Both the position numbers and the translations under genes were made by a program. A stretch of DNA of 64,000 nucleotides from Phycisphaerales bacterium (lineage in GTDB: Bacteria > Planctomycetota > Phycisphaerae > UBA1845 > Fen-1342), in the NCBI GenBank assembly GCA_016716475.1, contig JADJWG010000004.1, forward strand, positions 248,001-312,000, written 5' to 3'. The notes beneath the pieces were generated by a model that was not told the DNA's origin, ran no database searches, and worked only from the letters and a program-made list of their open reading frames with translations. Each line of letters begins with the position of its first letter. Within the stretch, counting starts at the first letter, position 1. Positions 1 to 7,934 of the stretch are shown here, piece by piece.

Positions 1-621
1 GTGGTCGTGCTCTGGCGCCCCAGCCCCCGCGCGTGCCAGCAGCTCTCCGACCGCAGCCAGCTCCGCCGCCCGCAGCCCCAACGGAAATTCCTTCCGGGGC
101 CGCGGCAGCCCCAGCCGCTGGGCCACCGCCCGGTTGCGGTCAATGGCGTGGCGTTCCCGCGCGCCTGGCCGTACGGCATGGGTATAGAAGAGCCAACCGA
201 ACTCGCGCGCGTTTCCGAAGCCGATGCGCCAGGTGGCCCCGCTGGCCCACGCCAGGAAGCCGCTGCGCACCAGTCCCTGCAGATCGACGACGAGATCGAA
301 GCGCCGCGTGCGGAGGTCGCGGACGAACCGCGCGAACGCTGCGGCCGCGGCCGGGTCGCGCAGCATGCGCCCGTAGTGCCGCCGGTCGAAGCGAATGACT
401 TCATCGAGCAGCGGGTGCTTGTCGAGGAGCGGCGCGAAGGCGTTGGCGACGAGCCACGCGATGTGGGCGTGGGGATAGGCCGCCCGCAGTGCGGCGAGCA
501 CGGGCAGGGCATGGACGATGTCGCCCAGCGAGCTCGGCTTGATCAGCAGGATCCGCCGCGCGCGCGGCGCCAGCAAGCGTGGGGAACGCTCATCGGAGAA
601 GTCGCCGGGCACGACACGCAT
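1..621 (-). CDS. Glycosyltransferase family 9 (heptosyltransferase-like), C-terminus cut by window edge
   Basis: The frame starts with ATG at 621 and is open to base 1, giving 207 residues without a stop, so the gene continues outside the window. Residues 27-40 read IKPSSLGDIVHALP, the N-terminal signature of ADP-heptose:LPS heptosyltransferases (WaaC/WaaF type, GT9), and VVDLQGLVRS at 111-120 matches the second conserved block of that family. Such enzymes add heptose or related sugars to the LPS core at the inner face of the cytoplasmic membrane. Full GT9 proteins are about 330-360 residues, so about 40% is missing, including the C-terminal donor-binding half. The sugar used cannot be read from this piece. 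Confidence 0.87.
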   Translation of the reverse strand, partial: MRVVPGDFSDERSPRLLAPRARRILLIKPSSLGDIVHALPVLAALRAAYPHAHIAWLVANAFAPLLDKHPLLDEVIRFDRRHYGRMLRDPAAAAAFARFVRDLRTRRFDLVVDLQGLVRSGFLAWASGATWRIGFGNAREFGWLFYTHAVRPGARERHAIDRNRAVAQRLGLPRPRKEFPLGLRAAELAAVGELLARAGAGAPEHDH

Positions 622-975
622 GGTGGCACAGTATACGGCCGGAGACGGGTTCAGCGACTCTGATATCTCGCAGAACAGCCCTTGGGGAGCCGGTCAGAAG
701 CCGATACGGGTATTCCTGCCACGTCGCTTCCTTCCGCAAGTGCCGCGCGGAAATCTTCGCGATACGCCGCGCCACTTCTCGGGTGGCATGTTGCCTCGGT
801 GCGCCACCGAGTTGAAGCGGAGAATCACCGGACACTTACCCTCTTCGATACAACGCGAGGCCGAGCGCCATTCTGGACTTTCGCAGTGCACCGGCGGGGT
901 CGCAGGGAATGTCGCAAACTCGCCTCCTGCGATCCGGTGCCGCCACACGGCGTCACTGCATCACATAGCCCCATA
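622..975. other. Intergenic stretch, no supported gene
   Basis: This holds only short overlapping open frames on both strands (for example 694-948 and 590-835 on the minus strand). None has a recognisable motif or a convincing ribosome binding site. It separates the glycosyltransferase start from the RHS remnant. Confidence 0.5.
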
Positions 976-1647
976 TCAACCCGTAGCCAAGAAGAACGCT
1001 AAGTGGCCCCACCCACAGTCGCTGCAAGCTACGTGATCGTTCACGCTGTCAACAAGGCATGTTCCCATGCCGCTGTGCTCGATGCGCCCGTGTACGTCGA
1101 GTGTGTATTCCTTCACGGCAAGTGAGACACTTGTCCCTTCGGCGATAAGGAGGATTTGCCGGCGATCGTCGAGGGGGAACCATGAGGCCCCAAGGTTCCC
1201 CCTCGGGCGCACCCTCCTTCCCCATCCAGCGCAAGGGGCGGGCGGGAGGTCCGGCTCGCCCGGCGGCGAGCCGTTGATGGTGTCGCCACCCTGGCTGTTC
1301 ACACGGACCGGCTCGCCAAAGGTCGTGTATACGGCTGTGACCGCTCCCAGGGCGCCGGTCTCGTCGGAAGTCTGTGTCGTCGAGCCGATCAGGTCGCGGT
1401 GGAAGAAGCGCACGAAGGCGTTCTGGTCGACCGTCTGGTCCGCGAGAATGCCCATCCCCGCCAGGTAGCGCCGCTGCTCCGTCATCACCGGCGTCTGGCC
1501 GGTCACCCCGACGCCGGAATCCGCGTCGCCGGAGGGTCCATTGAAAAGCGGATCGCCGCATTGCCCTTCATGGTCGCGGTCTTCGTTGAGAGGGCGCTGG
1601 TGCGAGATGGCACTCTCGCACCAGCGATTGCGTCCACACCGTGCCGT
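976..1647 (-). pseudogene. RHS/YD-repeat protein remnant
   Basis: The minus-strand frame is open from 1647 to a stop at 976. Its middle (about 1290-1500) reads like the end of an RHS/YD-repeat core: a YLAGMGILADQ segment is followed by FFHRDLIGSTTQTSDETGA and then VYTTFGEPV, which parallels the family's 'YHxDxLGSTRxLTDxxG...YxxFGE' pattern. There is no start codon with a ribosome binding site in a sensible place, no upstream repeat array, and the part after the FGEPV block does not continue as RHS core. I read it as an orphan fragment of a once larger gene. The RHS assignment rests on one motif block, so a small diverged but functional tip cannot be excluded. Confidence 0.5.
1595..1626. repeat. 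Perfect 13-bp inverted repeat with 6-nt loop
   Basis: CGCTGGTGCGAGA at 1595-1607 pairs perfectly with TCTCGCACCAGCG at 1614-1626 around the loop TGGCAC. It lies about 50 bp past the stop of the dockerin-protein gene on the minus strand, where a terminator would sit, but no T-run follows on either strand. It could be a U-tract-free terminator or an mRNA 3'-end stabiliser. Confidence 0.6.
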
Positions 1648-1673
1648 TCACACGGTCTCACCTTCCGGCTGGC

Positions 1674-2762
1674 TTACGGGCACACGTGCCCAGTCTTGAT
1701 CTGCGCGATGAACCCGCTGATGTCGGCGAAGTTCACCGTGCCGTCGCCGTTCAGGTCGCCGTTGAGCCAGGGGCAATCGACGGGCCAGTTGTCGGGGCTG
1801 CCGGCCTTGATGGCGGCGATGAACGGAGAGATGTCGGCGAAATTCACCACGCCGTCGCAGTTCAGATCGCCGGCGCAGAGCACCGGGCCCGGGGCGCGCA
1901 GCAGCGTGACATACTGGCCGTTGGCCGCGGGGTACACGTTGATGGCATCCCAGCCGCCCCCGGGAACCGCCCGCACCTTGAACAGCCCGCTGGCGGTGGC
2001 AACAAAGTAGGCCCCATCTCCCAGCAGGTAGGCGCCGCGCGTCGAAGCGTTGCCGAAGAGTGTCGCGGGGATGAACGCCCGCAAGGTGGCGTCGCTCTCG
2101 AAATGGTAGATGCCACGAATCTCGGTTCCGCCGAGCGAACCCGCCACCAGCACGGAGTTGTCGTCGAGGATCACCACCTGCTGCGGCGTGCTAAAGCCCG
2201 CCGCGAAGATGCTCTGCTCGACGCCGGTGAGTGAGTACAGGCGCACGCTGTTGTTGGTCGAGTTCGACATCAGCAGGCCGCCCTGGTACGGCTCGGCGTC
2301 AAAAAGACTGAGATTGAGCGGCAGGAAATCGACCGGCGTTCCGGCGAAGTCGTACACCGCGATGCCGCGGTTGGCGCTGGTGGTCGGCCAATGGGCGAGG
2401 TAGACGCGGTCACCGGAGACCCCCATCCCGCGCAGATTGTCCAGCGGCAAGTCGCCGAGGAACGTCGTGATCGAACCGAGATAGTTGCTATCGAGGTCGA
2501 AACGGAAGATCGCATCGCGCACCTGGTCGGAAATCCAGATCTCCTGGCCGACGTGTGCGGCTTCCTTCGGCGTGAAGAAGGTGAATGGCAGCCCGACGTC
2601 GGTAATCCAATTCTCCTCGACCAGGGTGCCATCACTGGCGTCGAAGAGCATCACGCGACCTACGCCGCCGAAGCCGTCGACGACGAGAAGTTGATCAGCG
2701 GTTGCGTGGATTGCGAACAGTCCGAGAACGGCCATCGTGGCCCATGATAGGTGCTTCATCAC
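1674..2762 (-). CDS. Secreted beta-propeller-like protein with C-terminal dockerin type I repeats
   Basis: The 362-residue product starts with a signal peptide (Met-Met-Lys-His, a hydrophobic run, cleavage near ATA-DQ around residue 22). The middle (about 25-290) is made of repeating short beta-strand segments rich in D-G and W, like the NHL/SMP-30 type propellers, though I cannot assign a family firmly. The tail at 296-362 holds two EF-hand-like dockerin motifs, DLNCDGVVNFAD (299-310) and DLNGDGTVNFAD (336-347), each followed by an amphipathic helix. Dockerin pairs of this composition are common at the ends of secreted Phycisphaerae proteins, where no classical cellulosome is known, so their partner is unclear. 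It is probably monocistronic. Confidence 0.8.
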   Translation of the reverse strand: MMKHLSWATMAVLGLFAIHATADQLLVVDGFGGVGRVMLFDASDGTLVEENWITDVGLPFTFFTPKEAAHVGQEIWISDQVRDAIFRFDLDSNYLGSITTFLGDLPLDNLRGMGVSGDRVYLAHWPTTSANRGIAVYDFAGTPVDFLPLNLSLFDAEPYQGGLLMSNSTNNSVRLYSLTGVEQSIFAAGFSTPQQVVILDDNSVLVAGSLGGTEIRGIYHFESDATLRAFIPATLFGNASTRGAYLLGDGAYFVATASGLFKVRAVPGGGWDAINVYPAANGQYVTLLRAPGPVLCAGDLNCDGVVNFADISPFIAAIKAGSPDNWPVDCPWLNGDLNGDGTVNFADISGFIAQIKTGHVCP

Positions 2763-2938
2763 GTTCCTCCAGAAATGAACCCAGGCGAATCACAGAATAC
2801 CCGATGGTCCAACGTCGCCCGTTCGACGTCAGACCGCGCATGGCAGCGGCCGAAGGCCAGCCGCCCCCACCACGCGACGCCCCAGAATATCACATCGGGC
2901 GTCCTTTCCCAAGAAGAATTGTGCCGCTGGAAACGTGG

Positions 2939-2962
2939 GGCTGGCCCGGGGCCGGGCCAGCC
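2939..2962. repeat. GC-rich palindrome between two minus-strand genes
   Basis: GGCTGGCCC and GGGCCAGCC form a perfect 9-bp stem around GGGGCC, which can pair further internally. It lies about 70 bp downstream of the L-threonine dehydrogenase stop in transcription direction. There is no T-run, so it may be a transcript 3'-end hairpin rather than a strong intrinsic terminator. Confidence 0.5.
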
Positions 2963-3031
2963 CGGAACGGGCCGTTGCGTCATGGCGCGAGCGGGGACGC
3001 CGGCAAGCGGGGCAGAGCGGATCGCGGTTTG

Positions 3032-4060
3032 TCAGGGGTGCGATTCGGCGTAGAAGCGGGAGATGCTCGGGATGAGGTACTCGTGGAACGCCCGCTGGAG
3101 GTCATAGTCCGGCTGCCACCCCCAGTCGCGCCGGGCGGGCGTATCGTCCACATCCGCGGGCCAGGTGTTGACGATCTGCTCGCGGGCGCGGTCGGGCTCG
3201 AAGCGGATCTCGGCGCTGGGAAAGGCCTCGAGCGTGAGGGCCCGGACCTCGGCCGCTGAAGGGCTGAACGCGCCGACGTTGTAGACGCACTGGCCGAGCT
3301 GTTCCTGCGGGGCGGCGGCGAGCGCGATGAGGGCCTTGATGGCATCGGGCATGGCCATGAAAGGGATGCGGGCCTCCGGTCCTACGAAGCAGGCGTAGGG
3401 CTTGCCTTGGGCCGCCGCGTGCAGCATTTCGGGGGCGAAATCGCTGGTGCCGCCGGTGGGCATGGTCAGGGCACTGATCAGGCCCGGAAAGCGGATCGCG
3501 CGGAAGTCAACGCCGCTGGCGGTCCACTCGGCCGCGAGTTGGCGATAGTGAAAGGTGTAGTAGCGGCCGAGGTGTTCGCAGTAGAGCTTGTTGCAGCCGT
3601 ACATAGTGGTGGGGAAGTTCCAGTCGACTTCGCGCACCTTGCCGGCGCGCTGCTTGGCCTCGAGGTTGGGCAGGCCGTACGCGGCGATGGAACTGGGGAA
3701 GAGGAACTTCACACGATGGCCGTGCCAGCGGGCCTGTTCGTGGGCGAGGCGAATCAGCTTGAGCGTGCCCTCGACGTTGACACTGTGGGCGGTTTCGGGG
3801 GTGTACTCGGAGCGGGTGCTGAGGAGGGCGGCCAGGTGAAAGATCGCGTGAATCTCGTACTCGCTGACCAGGCGGCCCATCAGGAAATCGTCGAGTATGT
3901 CGCCGGTGATGGAGGCGAGGCAGTACGGTTGGAGGTGCTCGTCGACGGGCTTGAGATCGAGCGCGACGATGTCGTGGCTGTCCTGGTGTCGCAGGTACTC
4001 GATGAGGCCGTGGCCGATCTCGCCATTGGCGCCGGTGATCAGGGTAACGGGCTTCCGCAT
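3032..4060 (-). CDS. SDR-family L-threonine 3-dehydrogenase / NAD-dependent epimerase
   Basis: The product (342 residues from ATG 4060) has the extended short-chain dehydrogenase layout: TGANGEIG dinucleotide-binding loop at 9-16, an active-site Tyr154-x3-Lys158 (MYGCNK) and a Ser pair near 123-124. The blocks FPGLIS, PTGGTSDFAPEM and PFMAMPDAIKALI closely resemble the GalE-like L-threonine dehydrogenases, which oxidise threonine to 2-amino-3-oxobutyrate for glycine formation. I chose Met 4060 over Met 4081 because GGAG lies 8 nt upstream of it. No 2-amino-3-ketobutyrate ligase gene is next to it, so a different sugar-nucleotide or hydroxy-acid substrate remains possible. Confidence 0.75.
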   Translation of the reverse strand: MRKPVTLITGANGEIGHGLIEYLRHQDSHDIVALDLKPVDEHLQPYCLASITGDILDDFLMGRLVSEYEIHAIFHLAALLSTRSEYTPETAHSVNVEGTLKLIRLAHEQARWHGHRVKFLFPSSIAAYGLPNLEAKQRAGKVREVDWNFPTTMYGCNKLYCEHLGRYYTFHYRQLAAEWTASGVDFRAIRFPGLISALTMPTGGTSDFAPEMLHAAAQGKPYACFVGPEARIPFMAMPDAIKALIALAAAPQEQLGQCVYNVGAFSPSAAEVRALTLEAFPSAEIRFEPDRAREQIVNTWPADVDDTPARRDWGWQPDYDLQRAFHEYLIPSISRFYAESHP

Positions 4061-4331
4061 GCGTCCGACTCCGAGGTCCAAGGGGTGGCGCTGGCCGCAG
4101 GGGGGCAGCGACCCGTGTCGCCGCGGCCCCGGGGGCCGTTCCGGACAAAGAGGTAGGATATTGGTTTGGGCCGGCCAGGGGAAGGGGGTCGGCAGGTCGC
4201 AGGCAACGGCAGGGCAGTCCCGCAGCCCAGCGATACGGTCCCACCCGAGCGAATACCCGCCGGGGGTCTGCCACCGACCAGCGCGTCGCCATCACGCACA
4301 CCTGGGGGCGAACAGAGGTACCCCGGCGTGT

Positions 4332-5441
4332 TCAGCTCGCCGCTGCCTCGGTCGCCTTCTGCTGCAACCGGGGCAATTGCTCGCGCAGCGCCACGGCCTG
4401 GGGCGAGTCCGGGTAGCGGGCCACCAGCTCGTTCGCAATCTCCAGCGCCTCCGCGAACTGGTGCTTGCGAATCAGCTCCTTGATGTCCCCTTCCATCCGC
4501 TGCCGCCGGATGATCTCCGCGTTCGCCCGCAGCGTCGGCAACTGCTGCCGCAATTCGAGCGTCTCCGGCGAGTTCTGGAACCGCACGATGAAGCTCTCGA
4601 CGATCCGCAGCGCCGCCTCCCAGTCCCGCCGATTCGTGGCTTCCTGGGCCTGCGACATCAGCTTGGAGCGCTCCTCCGAGGTCGCCTGGTCGCGCGCGGC
4701 CGCGACGCGCCGGGCCAGCGTCTCGACCTTCTCAGAGTTCGGGTGTCGCTGCCGCAGCGTTCGCACCGTATCCAACGCCCGATCCCAGGCCCCCAGTGAC
4801 GCCAGTTCGTCCACTTCGCGTGTCGCCGCGTCGACGTCGTGTGTCTCAAACTTCTGCCGGGCCTGCTCGACCTGGCCGGCGAGTTGATCCCAGACCGGCA
4901 GGCCGGGGAATCGCTCGCGCGCCCGCTGCAACCGCTGGTGCGCTTCGGCGAGATTGTGCTCACGCAGTAAGGTCGGAACCATCAGTTCGAGCTGCTGCAC
5001 GAGGTCCGCCGACTCATTTCTCAACCGCGCCGCACGCTCGTCGTCGCTCAGCAGATTGATGTCGCGCACCTCGCGCGTCAGGTGCACCAGTTCCGACAGC
5101 AGGTGCATGGTCTTGTCACCGCGCGGGTCCGTGTTCGCCGGTCGCGGGGTATTTCCGCCCATGGCGGCCTGGTCCCGGGCGTCGATCAGTTGACGCAGGA
5201 TCTCGGCGGTGCCCCACAGCAGTGCCGCGAAGCCCCAACTGGCCAACAGCAGCGCCACCACCTGGAGATACTCGGTGAGGCGCGCGGGCTCCGGCTCCCG
5301 ATGGCTGAGATCCCAGAAGTGGCCGAGTGCCCACACCAGCGCTACGAGGGCACTCAGACTCCCCAGGACCGTCAGAGCGACGGCCGCCAATCGTCCCTGA
5401 TCGAGGCCGTCCGCGGTGGATGGGTCATCGTACTCCGGCAT
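4332..5441 (-). CDS. Inner-membrane protein with cytoplasmic TPR-like helical repeats
   Basis: This 369-residue protein has two transmembrane segments near the N-terminus (about 18-42 and 58-77), then a long charged, mostly helical part. Two C-terminal units resemble tetratricopeptide repeats: WEAALRIVESFIVRF followed by NSPETLELRQQLP, and FAEALEIANELVARY followed by DSPQAVALREQLP. A third weaker unit (WDRALDTVRTLRQRHP) comes before them. Such proteins usually act as scaffolds at the membrane. No enzymatic motif is visible and the neighbours (dehydrogenase, DNA methyltransferase) give no clue to its role. Start ATG 5441 is the only good one; the gene is probably transcribed alone or after the methyltransferase, whose stop lies 65 bp upstream. 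Confidence 0.7.
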   Translation of the reverse strand: MPEYDDPSTADGLDQGRLAAVALTVLGSLSALVALVWALGHFWDLSHREPEPARLTEYLQVVALLLASWGFAALLWGTAEILRQLIDARDQAAMGGNTPRPANTDPRGDKTMHLLSELVHLTREVRDINLLSDDERAARLRNESADLVQQLELMVPTLLREHNLAEAHQRLQRARERFPGLPVWDQLAGQVEQARQKFETHDVDAATREVDELASLGAWDRALDTVRTLRQRHPNSEKVETLARRVAAARDQATSEERSKLMSQAQEATNRRDWEAALRIVESFIVRFQNSPETLELRQQLPTLRANAEIIRRQRMEGDIKELIRKHQFAEALEIANELVARYPDSPQAVALREQLPRLQQKATEAAAS

Positions 5442-5506
5442 CGCAGCTCCTCCATGTCACGCGCCTCATTATTCGGGCCCGTGCCACGAAAAGCCAGCAC
5501 CCGGGG

Positions 5507-6628
5507 TCAGATCGCCCTCTGCCGGGATTCGCCGGGCGGCGCGTCCCCGGCCTGACTCCGGCGGCGCGTGGTCTGCCGCAGAATCCGGCGCTCGTACCGC
5601 TTCCCTTCCTGCTTCGCGTGGCGGCGCGCGACAAAGGGCAGGTCGTTCGGCAGCTTGGGCATGACCTTGGTCTTGCCGAGCGCCTCCAGTCGCTCGCGGA
5701 CTGCCTCGGCCGTGTAGGTGGTCCCCGCCCGCGCACTCAACGACGTTGCGATCACCTTCAGCGCCACCAGATTCGGCAGCAGGTTGTGCAGCGCCACCCC
5801 GGTTTCACGGTACAGTTGCAGCAGCATCTCCTCGTGCAGCGCAGGCCAGACACCGTCCACCGGCCGGGCGCCTAGTTCGTTGCGCAGCGGCTCGAGCCGC
5901 GCCCGCACGTGTGCCGCGTACTCGGGCGACAGGTCGATTCCGACGTACCGGCGCCCGAGACGCTTGGCCGCCGCCGCCGTGGTGCCGCTGCCGATGAAGG
6001 GGTCGAGTACGACTTCGCCGGGATTGCTACTGGCGGAGACGATCCGCATCAGCAGTGCTTCGGGCATCTGGCAGCCGTGGAACCCAGCACGTTCCTTGAA
6101 GGTGCCGCACACCCGGGGAAACTCGGTCCACACGTCATCCGGCAAGCGCCCGAGGGGATTCGCCCGCAAGTCCTGATACTCGGTGTGGCGGGCACTCGGG
6201 AAGCGCAACAGGTGATCGTTGAAAGTGAACTCCGTCCGGTCCTTCGTGAAGTAAAAGATGTGGGTGTGACCGCGGGCAAACTTGGTCTTGGCACTCTGTC
6301 CAAACGTGTAGTGCCAGATGATCCAGTTACGCAGGTGCAGGCCCAGCTCGCGACCGAGCACCCGGATGTCGGCCGCGAACTCGTCACCGATGGCGATGTA
6401 GAACGACCCGGTGGATTTGAGGATGCGCACACAGGCCGCCATCCAATCGCGCGTCCAGAGCACGTACTCGGCGTCGGGGCGGTCGTCGTTGTAGCGGTCG
6501 TAAACGTAACCGATGTTGAAGGGGGGGTCTGCGAACACGAGGTCCACGCTGCCGGCCGGCGCGGCGTTCAGCAGTTCGATCGAGTCGCCACAATATATTG
6601 TATCTGGGGTAAGTTCGAACATAGACAT
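5507..6628 (-). CDS. DNA (N4/N6) methyltransferase, beta class, with C-terminal extension
   Basis: From ATG 6628 the product is 373 residues. Motif IV DPPF sits at 34-37 and motif I DPFIGSGT at 209-216; this order (catalytic motif before the AdoMet site) defines the beta class that methylates adenine N6 or cytosine N4. The start is chosen because GAGGAG lies about 8 nt upstream; a longer upstream frame would run into the divergent iron repressor gene. The last 130 residues, after the methyltransferase fold, are an uncharacterised basic extension ending in Arg/Lys-rich sequence. There is no restriction endonuclease next to it, so it may be a solitary regulatory or protective methylase. The target sequence cannot be predicted. 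Confidence 0.88.
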   Translation of the reverse strand: MSMFELTPDTIYCGDSIELLNAAPAGSVDLVFADPPFNIGYVYDRYNDDRPDAEYVLWTRDWMAACVRILKSTGSFYIAIGDEFAADIRVLGRELGLHLRNWIIWHYTFGQSAKTKFARGHTHIFYFTKDRTEFTFNDHLLRFPSARHTEYQDLRANPLGRLPDDVWTEFPRVCGTFKERAGFHGCQMPEALLMRIVSASSNPGEVVLDPFIGSGTTAAAAKRLGRRYVGIDLSPEYAAHVRARLEPLRNELGARPVDGVWPALHEEMLLQLYRETGVALHNLLPNLVALKVIATSLSARAGTTYTAEAVRERLEALGKTKVMPKLPNDLPFVARRHAKQEGKRYERRILRQTTRRRSQAGDAPPGESRQRAI

Positions 6629-6809
6629 TTTGTGTCTCCTCACGACCCCATCATGCCGTCGCGTGCCGTCGAATTCAAGTTGGATCTTCTCGGGAACCAT
6701 TCCGGTTGCGACGCGCCGTAAGGCCGGGGGAATTCGCCGGGGCCGGGCTGTCGGTTCCAGCCACCGCCCGTACAATTCGGTACCGAAGCCACTGCTGAGG
6801 GAGCCCGCA

Positions 6810-7364
6810 TTGGAAACCGGCGATACCTGGAAGAAGTTCGACGAAAACGTCATCACCCATAGCGCCGCGCATCACCTCATGGCGATTCACGACCTGATCG
6901 AGCGCTTGGGGTATGCCCGCGTCTCCGATGTCGCTCGACAGCTCAACATCACGCGCGGCAGTGTCTCGATCTCCCTGCAGCCGTTGAAACGGGCGGGGCT
7001 GGTGGAACAGGATGAGAACCGCCACTTGCGGCTGTCGGACACCGGTCAGCAACTGGTCGGGGCGGTCAAGGCGAAACGGCTGCTGCTGCGTCGCCTGTTG
7101 GCGGAGGTGCTGGGGGTGCAGCCGGAGCAGGCGGAGATCGACGCCTGCAAGCTGGAGCACCTCGTCAGCAACGAGACGGCGCAACATGTGCTCGCCTTTC
7201 TGAAGTTTTTCGATTCGGATGCGGCCCGCACCAGCAGTTTCGTACGGGCGTGGGCGGGGGCGTCCGCTGCCTGCCGGCAGGATCCGGAGGGCTGTCCCAC
7301 CTGTGCCGATGAGTGCCTGGCCGCCGCGGTCTCCGAGCAAGCCGTACCGAGGAGCGATTCTTGA
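6810..7364 (+). CDS. DtxR/MntR-family metal-dependent transcriptional repressor
   Basis: The 184-residue product has an N-terminal winged helix (about 20-75; VSDVARQLNITRGSVSISLQ is the helix-turn-helix) followed by a dimerisation/metal domain in which DACKLEHLVS (111-120) matches the DtxR block carrying Cys, Glu and His metal ligands (here C113, E116, H117). It should repress its targets when loaded with Fe(II) or Mn(II). The start is TTG 6810, with GAGGGAG 8 nt upstream. The C-terminus carries an extra cluster C155-x6-C162-x2-C165-x3-C169 that is not part of the basic DtxR fold. Its stop overlaps the TTG start of the ferritin-like gene, so the two are translationally coupled and probably co-regulated. 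Confidence 0.83.
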   Translation: METGDTWKKFDENVITHSAAHHLMAIHDLIERLGYARVSDVARQLNITRGSVSISLQPLKRAGLVEQDENRHLRLSDTGQQLVGAVKAKRLLLRRLLAEVLGVQPEQAEIDACKLEHLVSNETAQHVLAFLKFFDSDAARTSSFVRAWAGASAACRQDPEGCPTCADECLAAAVSEQAVPRSDS

Positions 7365-7786
7365 GCCACCTTACATCCGAAGACGCCGTGCAGGAGCTGA
7401 ACCGGCTGTTCGCCGAAGAGGTGGAGGCCGCGCTGCGCTACTTGCACCTTTCATACGCGGTGCGCGGCATCGACAAGCTGCTGGTGGGACCGGTGCTCAA
7501 GGCGGCCTTCCAGGAGACGGTGGACCATGCCGAGGTGATCGCGCGGAAAATCCGCTCGCTCGGAGCGGTGCCGAAGCTGGAGGTGAGCATTTCGCTGCCG
7601 CCGGAATCGATCGGTGCGAAGCAGGCGCTGGAGATGGCACTGACCTTTGAGGAGGCGGCACTGGAGGCCTACCAGGACACGCTGCGGCGCGTGGAAGGGC
7701 AGGTCGCGCTCGACCGCTTCATCCGTGAGCAGATCGCGGTGGAGTCCGAGCACGTCGCCGAGTTGAAGCAACTGCTGGTTGATTGA
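7361..7786 (+). CDS. Ferritin-like (bacterioferritin-type) di-iron protein
   Basis: From TTG 7361 the protein has 141 residues and is predicted to be all-helical. Glu20, an ETVDH segment (52-56), the FEEAALEAY helix (97-105) and ESEHV (128-132) lie where ferritin-like four-helix bundles place their carboxylate and histidine iron ligands. It should store or detoxify iron in the cytoplasm. The start overlaps the repressor stop (TTGA), and GAGGAG is 6 nt upstream, which supports TTG over the upstream ATG at 7313. Coupling with a DtxR-type repressor makes iron homeostasis the likely role. The family could also be a rubrerythrin- or Dps-like relative; ligand spacing differs slightly from classical bacterioferritin. 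Confidence 0.75.
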   Translation: MSHLTSEDAVQELNRLFAEEVEAALRYLHLSYAVRGIDKLLVGPVLKAAFQETVDHAEVIARKIRSLGAVPKLEVSISLPPESIGAKQALEMALTFEEAALEAYQDTLRRVEGQVALDRFIREQIAVESEHVAELKQLLVD

Positions 7787-7934
7787 GTCACGCGGACGCA
7801 GCGCGAGCACTCCTCGCCTCCGTGCGCCGACCGTCCCCCTCACAGGGAGGACCCCAGGGAGGTCACGCAGCGTGCCCCCTCCACCGTCCACCCACCGGTC
7901 ACTCGGTGGCCCTACCGGTCAGCTCCCGTCGCTA

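Noticed and set aside
1..663. Long + strand open frame at the left edge
   Set aside because: It is antisense to the heptosyltransferase-like gene, whose motifs are clear; the + product is Arg/Pro-rich with no family features.
5507..6628. Restriction-modification or phage-defence island
   Set aside because: The methyltransferase has no endonuclease or other defence gene next to it; neighbours are a TPR membrane protein and an iron repressor.
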